Assembly (NCBI GenBank): GCA_009767595.1
Contig: VSDK01000621.1
Location: 220,424 to 284,423 of the forward strand
Length of the DNA: 64,000 nt
DNA from: Symbiodinium kawagutii
Lineage: Eukaryota; Sar; Dinophyceae; Suessiales; Symbiodiniaceae
Direction: 5' to 3'
Part shown: positions 55,101 to 64,000 of the stretch, piece after piece
Position numbering within the stretch: position 1 is the stretch's first letter
How the letters are laid out: each line of letters opens with the position of its first letter
Notes under the pieces: model-generated
Databases searched by the model: none
What the model saw: only the letters and a program-made list of their open reading frames with translations
What the model was told of the DNA's origin: nothing
Made by a program: the position numbers and the translations under genes

Positions 55101-58100
55101 GAGAAGGTGTTGGAGCACCTTTGGCCGTCAGAGGACCACCCGAAGGTGACATGCTCAGCGCCGTAAATCGGGGCGGGGGAGCGGAACAGCACGATGTAGT
55201 GCGAAGGAATTGGACAATAATATGCGGCACATGTTGATCATTGCCATTTGTTGCCATGTTCTGATAGTGCTGTGCAGCATTGCGGATTAATATATTAATG
55301 GTAACCCAGGATTAATAAACCCCTGGTTGATTGATAGGGGGTATCCCCCAAAAGCCTTGGTTTCCTTTTGAAATGGTGACCCCCCCGAATTTATCAACCA
55401 GGGGTTTATTGATCCTGGGTCACCATTATTGTGGAGCTATTATGGCAGCATTTCGTGGCACCGATGGAATCAGCGACAGTTTCCAATGTTTCCACCCTCA
55501 GGAGTTCATCTTTCTCTTGGATCGATCCGGTTCAATGCAGGCAGGCAGTGTACTTTGCGGTGACAAGTCAATGGTGTGCGGATGCTTTCTAGAGCGGCCA
55601 TGTAGCCTGTATCAACCAGAAGAGAATAGATCAGAATACCAGAGGGCTGCAGAACCAAAGCAACTTGCTTGGGAACAAGATTAATTTGAATTACCAGATG
55701 GCTTCCGTTGCTTTTTTTCAGTGTTTCTAATGTGTTTTCCTTTGCCGCACGTCTTATCTTTCTCATTTGGGCTGCGTGTGACTGAGTTGTCTTTCGATCA
55801 CATGTTTCTAATCAACGAGTTTTTCTAGGTTATCTTTCCAAGATTTCAACCCTGTACACGACTACAGGGATTGCATCAGCCAGTGAAGGAGATCAAATCC
55901 CTGCCTCTAAGATTTGGGAATTTCTCAAAATGGGGAACCCAAAAAATGGTTGGTCTATTACTCAAAATGGTTTAAACAGGGATGATTGGGGGGTACTGGG
56001 GGTACCCTCATAATAAGAAACCACCATGCAGATCATACCTTCCTGTAGCTATTCCAATAGGACCTTGATCATTGAACAACCATGGCTGAAAAACACCTAT
56101 TGGAATATGAACATATATGACCCATCCCATTTGGACCACTATTAGTGATAAACATGGGTGTTTCTCAAAACAGGGGGACCCCCTAATCATCCTTTATTAA
56201 CCATTAGTAGCACTAAACCAACCATATTTGGGGGTTCCCTATTTTGAGAAACCACCACATGAGTAAACCAACCATGCTTGGGTACCCCTGTTCACCCTCC
56301 ATGTCTTCCAGCCGAGCCGCTTGCACTCGCTCTCGCCAGGGCCCGGCGATCTCATCAGCACGATCTGCTTTGCAGCTCTTTCTCAGGAGAGCCCGAAATT
56401 GCCCAAGCTTCGAACACTTGACGATATACATCGATATAATATATAGGTGATGAATGGTATCAATAGTGGAGTATAATCAACTGTGGTTTAGATGGCATAC
56501 TGTATACTATATATACACGATATGATAATTATATATGATCCCCAACTTCAATGGTGATCAATAATGGGTTGCATTGGGTCATGATTGGATGAATAGAATA
56601 CATCCAACAACAACCATATTGGTTGAACAGCTACTGTATGGGTGTTTCTTCAAATAGGGGACCCAAAAATGCTTGGCTCATTACCATTATAGATTCATAA
56701 TGGATGATTTGGGGGTACCGCTATTTGGAGAAAACACGTATATGTACATATATGCACATGTATATTGTACTGTAATATAAATGAAATGATACAAAACCCT
56801 TTGGCATTTCCAACACAACCGCTCATACAACTGCCCATGCTCATGCTTCGTTCTTCGTTTCAATCTACACAGAGAGATTTTGGTTAGTTCAACTCCCAGG
56901 AGGCTGCGGTAATGTCATCAAAAGTCCAGTCATAAAGTGGTTGGTGGTTGCAGTGGCATGTTCTATGTTCGTTAGCATTCTCAAATGGTTTGTTGGTTGA
57001 CTTCCGCGTGTTTTTCACAGGGGTGGTTCAACCACCAACCGGCAAGCGGCAAGCAAACGATGTAAAGTTGAGATTTTGTTTGTGCAACTAATCCGCTGCT
57101 TCACCGTTAGATGTTGGATGTCAGAGACGTGTGGACACGTTTGCAAAGCCCGCAGCCGCACCCAGGAGTTTGCCGCTGGGATGTTGTTTTGACATTGTGG
57201 GCTTTGGCTCTACCTGGAGGATTGGATAGATGTGCGGAAGTTTCTTGGGATCGGGGTCTCCAGCTGAAGTTTGTTCACAATGATGAAATATAGTGTTCTT
57301 TTTAATGAACTTGACTATGAAAGCTTGTCAAAATAGGACCCCCCAAAGCTATGGTTGGTGTATTACTATAAATGATTGATGTCAGTGTGTGCCAAAATAA
57401 TGGCACACCCCAAACCAATGGTTTCCATGTGTAAAATGATCATTGGCTTTGGTGGGTTATTGGTTAAGTATATACCCTATTTCAGCATACACCCCTCCGA
57501 ATGTACTTAGACAATATGAAGCAATGTACTTCGACGACTTTCGAACGTTCTGCATCAAATGACTTTTTATTTGCAGATTTCTTTGCTGGTTTCAAGTGTG
57601 TGTGTGTGTGTATCCGTGAGATCCCTTGTCAAGTTATGCAGTATGATGCTTGTTTTGCAGAGTTGCCACTCGCCTAGCAGGTCTTTGTTTGAACGCAGTG
57701 TGGCCTACGACGAGAGATCCCTTGACAAGGACAGATGATAGAAATCATGCTGGGCGCTCTTAAAGTGTATCACAAAACAAGCGATAGCCAGCTGAAGCAA
57801 ACATGCACAGTTGCGAGGAACACATGCAGATTCGTCGCTAGCAGATCCGGTTCGTTAAAACAATTTAACCTTTGATGGTCAGGCCTAGCCATCCTCATCA
57901 TCCCATTGGTTTACTGACATCATTTTACGTCCTCATCACTGTGTGTTCATTTTGTTCTTGCATGCTTGTCTTTCTACTGCTTTTGTATCTCGAGCTTTAG
58001 ATCTCTTATATCCTGTCAACAAAGAAGCCAATGCAAGAAGCCAAGGAGTTCCCATTGGGAAGGTTGATGCTAGGGGTCTCCGAACTCCTGGATCCTGATT

Positions 58101-61100
58101 CGCGTTCTTCGAAACGCGGGGTTCTGCCATTCGCAAAAACATAGAAACTTACCAGGTTTGCATGTTTGGCGTGTGAGTGCAGCCTTGCAAACGGTAATTT
58201 CTCAACAGCTCCATTTCACATCAGAAGGCATCACCAAGATACCCAGGCACAGAGCGCTATGCAGCAAGCATCAAAAGTACTTGGAGCATTTCCGCCCAAC
58301 GACTTCAAACATTGCGCTGCAGAATTCTATTTGTGGTGGAAAAAACAGGTTGAAGTTCAAACACTACAGTACTCTAGCAGTCATCCAGTCACAGCTCATA
58401 GACCAAGTGCCAAGATTGTTAGCAGTTGGAAGGATTTTTTGGAGTTCAAATAGTCAATGTGTGCATTATCAGGGCTGTAAAGAGTTTGGGAAGCGTCCTC
58501 ATGTCTAGGCACACATATAGAGGTCAATGCTTGCTGTATGACCCAAAAGGACCGTCCTTCCATCAAAAGCAAACATGTGTAGGAGCAAGAAATTTCTCCA
58601 GATTTGCTTTGCTAGGAACATCATGAACTGTGTTTATCGTTTGTGGAACGTTCGACACATGATTCCTCCTTGCTTACGGGTAGTAAAGTCCTGGCAGGCG
58701 TGCAAGCATGTCACGATCGTGGGAGCAGACATGGGAGGAGAGGATCTCAGATATCGCAGATGGTCTTAGAGTGCTCTTGTGTGTTGTGACGCGCAAGCCG
58801 TACTTGCTCACTGCTCATCCATTTTGCAACGCAAAAAAAAGCTTTTACAATGGCAAGTCTCACGACAGCTGGGGGACGTGGTGGTATGTTGATTCGGTAC
58901 CTATCCGGCCGGTGGTTTGATTGACATGTTTTATTTTCCCTAATGATAATTGACAACAGGCTGATTGAATGACAATTGTTCATAGGGGTTGAAACCACCA
59001 ACGTGGTTTTAAGATGCTTTCAGCATTTTGTGTTTCCCTGCAAATCAAAATGCTGGTTTCATGCTGAGCACAGCCAAATGGTGGGTTGACTGTGCTCCTT
59101 CCTCACACCACTTGACCCAGATCTTTTCTTGCGAGGCACTGAGCTGCTTCAACCTTTGCAATGTCTTCGAGCGCGTGCAGTGCCCAACGGTTTCCAGCGA
59201 CGCATCATTTTGTGCCACGGCCATGTTTGGACTTGTTTGGTTTCAGAAGCATTTTGCAAAAGCGATGGAGGAATTCGGATTTGCAATCGTAGCTGGACCC
59301 TTGCCCTTCACCTTAGTTGTCAAAGTTCATGCCTCCTTTGATCTGCTTTGTTTGAGAGATTGAACAGTTGATTTTTTTTCAGACAACGCACGAAGTCAGA
59401 AGTTGATTTCCTTCATTTTCTCATGGCACTGCAGTTGGCCAGGCTGACAGATGGCCAGGTCTCAAACACCCGAGATGTAATGGACCTGGTGGCATCTTTC
59501 CCTTCCAACACGGAGGTGTACACTGTCGCTTAGCCACCGACAATGGCGAGTTGGGTCAAGCAGTCCATCAACCAATAATGGGGGATGACAGCCAACAATA
59601 ATAGTCGGAAAACAATGGTTAATGATGGGAGAACCAATAGCTTGCTGATCATACGAACTCGTATGGAATGTCGTTTCATGATGTTTAATGCATAGAGTTC
59701 ACGTGTTCAATGCATTGCAAGGCAAGTTCTGCAGGACTAACGATAGAATGGAACCCTGCCCCTGTTCTCCCTTGACTTGATCATGGTCAGTTCCCCACAT
59801 CAATTTAAGCTTCAACCCCATCTCCATCAACTGCTCTGTGCGGACATACAAACATGCACGTGCGTATGATGCGTATGACGTTCATAACTATATACAATCA
59901 TGGACATATGCAAAAGCAGCATCGTTTCTCTCTCCCCTTAGTCCGTGGTCGACAATCCTCTCGCTATCATGCTTCCCTCTATCAACAAGATCTGAGTTGT
60001 AGACCCCCCCTCCCAATCCTTTTGGTGGCATTTCATCATATGTCATCTCATTAGATGTACTAGTCATTTCATGTCTCATCTCTCGCTAATCATCTCTGTG
60101 AACCTTTTGGACTCACCTCTTGTCTCTTTTTGCTCAATGGTTCACCATGTTATCCAGTCATCCAGTCCAGCAGCCAGCTTCCGAAACAGATGTCATCAAC
60201 ACGATGTCCTGGCTCTCCCAGCTGCACGGCCTCCTAGGTTGGTCTTGGCCGCAGCGTTTCGCATGCTTTGGTGGAGGGCATTGCAGAAAACGGTCGTGGC
60301 GCTGCTGAATTTGTGATCGGGGCCAGCGAATTGGACACGCCGCTTGGACAAGCATAGAAGATCAGTGGGCTGAGATCTAAATCTGTGAGGATATTGTCTA
60401 AGATCATTGGGCTGAGATCTTTGGACATAGCGAGGATATTGTCTAAATCTGTCGAAAGATTTGTTTGAAGAATTTGTTTGTTGAAGTTGCGTGAAGTTGC
60501 AGGATGTGACAAGAAACGCTTATCAGAGTCAGGTTGTGGGTGCTTGTTGTTTCGGATTGCAGAAACGACTGAGCAGAATAAAATGAATAAAGAGATGGAA
60601 AGAACCGCAGAGCCATCACAGAGATCGTAGCACAGTGCCTTTGGAGGACAGTCATCCGGCAGCTCACAAGAGCCATGTGGCCTGACTGCACCTGATGGCA
60701 CCTGCTTTTTGTCATTGAAATTCCAGGCATTTCTCTTTGGCAAAACACGGAGCCCAAAAATCCCAAAAGGTGAGCTTTGGATCTTCGTTTTTTTCCAAAG
60801 ATCCGCGAATCGCTTTGATGATCACCAAGGCGCGGGTGTCCTCCACGACTGACGCAGGCCATGAAACTCAATGCAGATCTTGCTGTGAGCTGAAATTGCT
60901 TGAAGATACTACAAGATACGTGGGGCGTATTTTGGGGCACTTGTGTAATCTTGTGATGAATGATGCATATATACATTTGATGAATGTCAATGTCTTGATC
61001 TTCTTCTCAAATCCACAGCCGTGATCTGCCATGATCTCCATTTTTTCTGGATGCTTGGAGGGAATGCTCATGGATGGACCACGGTGAACCACGGTGGCTG

Positions 61101-63747
61101 CTGGTGAGGTGGACTGGTCTGGAGAACTGCAGGAGGTCTCCCCCAGCTCCCTAGTTCCACGTGGAAGAGGTCAGCGACTGTTCATGTGGTCGCGCTGGGG
61201 GCCACTGGGGTGTTTCTCAAGTCATAGGAGTACCCCGAAGTCATCCAGTAGGAGTCATCCAGTAGGAGTCATCCAGTTTATTGATCATGTGTAGTAAACC
61301 AACCATAACTTGGGGGTATGACTTGAGAAACCAGCATTTGTAGGAGAAGTGCTGATTGCCAAACGGATCATCGGATCACTGGTTGGAATCATTCGGGGGG
61401 GGGGGGGGGCAGGGCGGTCACAAAAATACACAGGAAGAAATCATGGCCTTGAGGAAACAGCACAGCACGCCATTGTGAACAAAACTGCCTTGTCCAGCCC
61501 AATGATTCATGAAAAAGGTGGATTTGAGAATGAAAAGGGTGGATTCAATCTGCCTTTTCTAAAATGATGCATGAAAAAGGTGGATTCCATTTAGAATCAA
61601 AAAGTGCAGACATTGCGTGACTGCGACATACTGCAACGATGGGAGTCAAACATTTGATATCATGCCGATGTTCAAAGATGAAACAAAGCATAATGCTTTC
61701 TGCTACAACATGGCTAGTGTCGACCGTACAAATTGAACAGCGACAACTAGTCACGCAACCAACAATCAAACATTTAAGTAGCAGTGGGAGAATTCGACGA
61801 CAATATTGTTTGTTGTCATGTATTATGATAGCTGTTTATCTTGGGTTTATTATGAGAATATACATATAATAGTGATTATAGAAAAGAAGCCTTTTTTCTC
61901 TTCAAATCAGAGTTACATGGCTGCTTGTCTTTACTTGCTAGCTCACTGAACCTTGGGAAGGAACTCATTTTGGAAGGGGGCCATGTTGTAAAGGCCTTGC
62001 TCCTCCGAACAGATAACAAGGAATGGAAGGGGTGGTCGATGTATCAACGTATCAACTTAATGTATGAACCCAACTTGAAGACTTTGCAGCTGGATTGAAC
62101 CCTCAAGAACTCGGGAAAAACAATGATCATATGAAACTACCAAAGCTAAGTGTCCTTCTCATCGCACTTTGGAGTTCCTGTAAAAAAATCAAAACACAGC
62201 AAGATAGATATTATTCGAAGGAACACGTGCGTCTCTATTTGCGAAACTTGCACATTCGATCCTCTTTAAGGAAGGACCCAAAGAGAATGGTCGCTGTTGT
62301 TTGTCCTGCACGTACCTAGTACACACTTACAGTGCACAACCCTTTCCGTCCAATTCTTAGCACTAGGTACTCGAAACATAAACCACCAGAGGTCACGCAG
62401 ACTGACTACCACCCCACCCTGCCCCACTCCACTTCAAACCACATGTCATGTGCAGCGGACAATATATGTGCAGGTGCCAGTGAAAGTGTTTTCAAGACCA
62501 CACCTTCCCACCCCGACGTGTTCCAACCTCAGCCCGACCACATTCTCGACTTTCACCCTGCCATGATGATTTTGATACAGGATGCTCATAAACAGCATCA
62601 CACAGCACCTTTTTGGTGGAGGGGTGTTTTTGGAGAACTATTTGAAGCATCGCCAGTTGAATCAGTGCATTGAAGGTGAAGAAAGGACAAAAAATATCAG
62701 ACATGCACTAGAAACTGCACTAGAACATATCAAACATGCCAAAAAACAGATGTTAAAAACCATGCATTTAGAAAAACACCTGTTTAAACACCTCTTTCGA
62801 AAAGATATCAAATATGTTGGGACTCATTGGAAGCTCATTGAAAAATATGGCTATGGGTCAAAACCCTCAGTCCCCCTGGTTCCCATCATTTACCAGGCTG
62901 TTTTCCCTATGATAGTTGCTTAGTATTGATGGTTAATATCAAAACTATTTTTAACAAAAATAAGACCAGTTGGCAATAAACTTCGGAATTATGTAAACTA
63001 AGCTATGGGAAATAAAACTGGTTATCCATCTGTTTGCAAACGAAAACTGACTGCACTTGGAGCCTTTCCAGGACCTCGGCAGAGTATGCGCCTCGGCGCT
63101 GGCAGAGCTCGTGGCGGTGTGGTATGCAACGGTCAGCGGGTTGTCCTGGCGGCCGTGGTGAAAGGTCAAGGCCGGGGCGAGGCGTCAGGCGTTTGGTGCT
63201 TTGATCCACATTTTTTCGTTGGTTTTTATGGGCATTTACAGTGGTTCAAAAATGGTTTCGTTGTGGTTTTGAAAAATATTTTAGGGTTTATCATGCTGAC
63301 CATTGGTTTCGTGGCCATTTTGACCCATAGCCACATGATGGCCTTGGGTTGGTGCAGGGGAGACATTGCCGTTGCGCTTCCACAACAGCGATGGCTACGG
63401 CGGCTCCATCGACTTGCCCGTTGAGCGCACGGTCCAGACCCGGGTGATGCACAGCATCGTGGGTAAGGCACGACACATTCGTTTGAACCAGTGCTGGTGC
63501 CGTGATGAGAAATGCATAGATGTGAAATGATATAGACATGCACAGAAACGCATAGAAATGCATAGAAATGCATAGAAATACATTTAAAACACATGCAAAT
63601 ACATGGAAAGACATGGAAAGACATACCGTAGCAATGCAGTGCATTTCTCCAATGATCTTCAATGTCAGGCACTCATCGATGATGCAATGAAAGACTTGCC
63701 CCGGACAGAGGAGCCAAATCGATGCAAAGATCGTATCATCCGACTAG
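49197..63747 (+). CDS. VIT-VWA domain protein (inter-alpha-trypsin heavy-chain-like), 3' end outside window
   Basis: Large adhesion/secretory-type protein family: VIT domain followed by von Willebrand A. Readable exons: 49197-~49270 (APLTSMEVKLEARWASSTK), 50813-50896 (DLTYAFPVLPSASVTHLDAH), 51106-~51180 (VGHVVEKQAAREQFQTAQME), 52953-~53110 (RVGPKETIVVNLEMTMEL), 53229-53338 (DGQLRVALPMIVDQRYPLGN), 53668-~53780, 54492-~54628 (MPDREIVLSLEMREPLAP), ~54796 on, 55502-~55541 (EFIFLLDRSGSMQ, MIDAS DxSxS), ~56299-56415 (ARSALQLFLR), 57661-57729 (SLFERSVAYDERSLDK), 58698-~58757 (CKHVTIVGADMGGEDL), ~59181-59210, 59443-~59516 (LTDGQVSNTRDVMDLVASFP), 60255-~60350 (SHALVEGIAENGRGAAEFVI), 61109-~61199 (VDWSGELQEVSPSSLV), 63358-63462 and 63670-~63747. 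Order matches the family. Introns hold many short elements and the 50-bp satellite. Confidence 0.8.
49335..49446. mobile_element. Family A inverted-repeat element, copy A19
   Basis: TGGTGCTTTCTCAAAATAGG to CCCCTATTTTGAGAAACCAC, core GCTGGTTTATTACTATAG and AATGGATGATTTGGGGG. VIT-VWA intron. Confidence 0.8.
49594..49693. mobile_element. Family A inverted-repeat element, copy A20
   Basis: TGGTTTCTCAAAATAGGCAA to TCCTATTTTGAGAAACCACC, only 150 bp after A19 and in the same orientation. Confidence 0.8.
51242..51343 (+). mobile_element. Family C element, copy C7
   Basis: TGGCGAGTTGAGTCCATATT to GGTTTTTGACCCAAAG, with CACCAACAATTTCACAGGGA and AAACAATGGTTCATGATGG. Confidence 0.6.
51464..52738. repeat. 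50-bp satellite array, about 25 copies, with 300-bp higher-order repeat
   Basis: Unit of exactly 50 bp containing GAGTGGGATTGTAGTCATGA, then TAATGTGATG and TTCACAGTTCCTTTCTCTTT. GAGTGGGA recurs every 50 bp from 51481 to 52731. Units vary at a few positions (TAATGT or CAATGT, GTGATG or GTCATG, GGGATT or GGGATG). It lies in the VIT-VWA intron between 51180 and 52953. Confidence 0.97.
52757..52871 (+). mobile_element. Family F inverted-repeat element, copy F2
   Basis: CTGGTAAACCAACAAGGCAA to TTGCCAGGTTAGTTTCCCG, with AATGGAAAATCCACCATTGA and TTCCCAGGGTTTCACTATAA shared with F1. It starts 18 bp after the satellite ends. Confidence 0.7.
53508..53632. repeat. TA and TG microsatellites
   Basis: GATATATATATATATATTC at the left and two (GTGTGTGT)CACC tracts at 53593-53630. 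Confidence 0.85.
53785..53883. mobile_element. Family A element A21, abutting a VIT-VWA exon
   Basis: GGGGTTCTTGCCATGGGGGT to CCTCTATTTTGAGAAAACAC, core AAAATGGTTGGTATGACTG. The coding frame before it (KSPTGHAVTVS) runs to within about 10 bp of its left end. Confidence 0.65.
55295..55430 (-). mobile_element. Family D inverted-repeat element, copy D2
   Basis: TTAATGGTAACCCAGGATTA to TTGATCCTGGGTCACCATTA, with the D1 middle present in reverse orientation (ATAGGGGGTATCCCC, AAAAGCCTTGGTTTCC). Confidence 0.7.
55916..56027. mobile_element. Family A inverted-repeat element, copy A22
   Basis: GGGAATTTCTCAAAATGGGG to CCCTCATAATAAGAAACCAC, core AAAATGGTTGGTCTATTAC, with GGGGGTACTGGGGGTACC duplicated near the right arm. 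Confidence 0.7.
56155..56258. mobile_element. Family A inverted-repeat element, copy A23
   Basis: GGGTGTTTCTCAAAACAGGG to CCCTATTTTGAGAAACCACC, core AATCATCCTTTATTAACC and CTAAACCAACCATATTTGGG. Confidence 0.8.
56640..56738. mobile_element. Family A inverted-repeat element, copy A24
   Basis: GGGTGTTTCTTCAAATAGGG to CCGCTATTTGGAGAAAACAC, core ATAATGGATGATTTGGGGG. Confidence 0.7.
56938..57043 (+). mobile_element. Family B inverted-repeat element, copy B6
   Basis: GTGGTTGGTGGTTGCAGTGG to GGGTGGTTCAACCACCAACC, core AAATGGTTTGTTGGTTGAC. Confidence 0.65.
57319..57378. mobile_element. Family A element, half copy A25
   Basis: AAAGCTTGTCAAAATAGGAC and ATGGTTGGTGTATTACTATA; right arm missing. Confidence 0.5.
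57735..58690. other. Intron-like stretch of the VIT-VWA gene
   Basis: Two overlapping frames at 58158-58508 are open but lack similarity to the family, and exon order on either side is continuous without them. Confidence 0.4.
58906..59004 (+). mobile_element. Family B element, diverged copy B7
   Basis: CCGGCCGGTGGTTTGATTGA to CATAGGGGTTGAAACCACCA, core TTTTATTTTCCCTAATGATA. Confidence 0.65.
59544..59640 (+). mobile_element. Family C element, right-truncated copy C8
   Basis: TGGCGAGTTGGGTCAAGCAG, GCCAACAATAATAGTCGGAA and AACAATGGTTAATGATGGGA; the GACCCATAGCCA end is absent. Confidence 0.6.
60358..60460. repeat. Imperfect tandem duplication
   Basis: GGGCTGAGATCT and GAGGATATTGTCTAA each occur twice, about 45-60 bp apart. 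Confidence 0.6.
61207..61335. mobile_element. Family A element, copy A26 with internal triplication
   Basis: GGGTGTTTCTCAAGTCATAG to GGGTATGACTTGAGAAACC. Inside, AGTCATCCAGTAGG/AGTCATCCAGTTT occurs three times in tandem. The VIT-VWA exon encoding VDWSGEL ends just to its left. Confidence 0.75.
61388..61408. repeat. G homopolymer
   Basis: A run of about 17 G followed by CAGGGC. A similar GGGGGGGGCAGGGCGG is at 48523-48538. Confidence 0.8.
62848..62940 (-). mobile_element. Family C element, copy C9 (inverted, truncated)
   Basis: TGGCTATGGGTCAAAACCCT, CAGTCCCCCTGGTTCCCATC and ACCAGGCTGTTTTCCCTAT match the complement of C5 and C6; the far end is degraded. Confidence 0.65.
63536..63622. repeat. 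GCATAGAAAT short tandem repeat
   Basis: Four copies of CGCATAGAAATG-type units followed by ACATGGAAAG twice. Confidence 0.75.
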
Positions 63748-64000
63748 GCCACAGAGGGTGACATGAGGGAGGGGGCATTTTTGATATCATTTCTCGATCG
63801 TAGCGAAAATGATTATGACTATATTACCGAAAAAATGAAAGGAACTGTTTGAAATTGATATAAAGAAACTTGAAATAAGAGGAAATAAGAAATGAAAGAA
63901 AGAAAATAGTTGTACTCCGTATATCTCCGTATGGCTTCTCGCAAACATCAGACATGATTTCACTTCCAACTGTTCCGCTCATCCAACTATGTTTCAGTCT

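Overview
This window looks like nuclear DNA of a dinoflagellate, most likely a Symbiodiniaceae-type or related flagellated alga. Reasons: genes are split into many short exons (often 40-140 bp); several introns only make sense with GC or GA 5' splice sites; every gene I can recognise lies on the + strand, as expected from dinoflagellate unidirectional gene blocks; short inverted-repeat elements fill the introns; and the large retroelement carries a cytosine methyltransferase. There are no bacterial operons, ribosome binding sites or CRISPR arrays.

Layout. 1-5.5 kb: the 3' end of a dynein heavy chain gene (C-terminal region, stop at 5464-5466), followed by a GAT microsatellite. 6.7-11.5 kb: a split gene for a membrane-anchored RING-H2 ubiquitin ligase. 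12-15 kb: scattered candidate exons of unidentified genes. 16.3-17.3 kb: exons resembling the BMT5/DUF2431 rRNA methyltransferase family. 18.6-19.2 kb: an intronless 222-residue secreted or organelle-targeted protein of unknown function. 20.8-37 kb: exon-poor, element-rich sequence with several unidentified multi-exon candidates at 20.8-21.9, 26.9-27.4, 31.7-33.6 and 35.6-37.0 kb. About 38.0-45.5 kb: a tyrosine-recombinase (DIRS-like) retroelement. 46-48 kb: small candidate genes. 48.6-48.9 kb: a calmodulin-like gene start with an apparent GA-AG intron. 49.2 kb to the right edge: a long VIT-VWA (inter-alpha-trypsin heavy-chain-like) gene that runs out of the window. A 50-bp satellite array of about 25 copies sits in one of its introns.

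The most interesting object is the retroelement. It has a lysine-rich gag-like ORF, then a 1205-codon pol ORF whose order is reverse transcriptase, first RNase H strand, complete C5-cytosine methyltransferase, rest of RNase H. A tyrosine recombinase ORF follows. The methyltransferase is therefore nested inside the RNase H fold. Gag/pol and pol/recombinase are joined by a 4-nt ATGA overlap and a 13-nt overlap. The methyltransferase motifs are intact, while the recombinase (R to W) and RNase H (E to V) each appear to have lost a catalytic residue, and gag carries a frameshifting 13-bp duplication.

The second theme is short non-autonomous elements. At least five inverted-repeat families (called A-F here, no E) occur in about 46 copies, nearly all between or within genes. 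Family B ends in CCAG and in one gene makes up essentially a whole intron, so it behaves like an introner. Exon limits are read by eye from splice signals and protein similarity; treat most as accurate to a few bases only.
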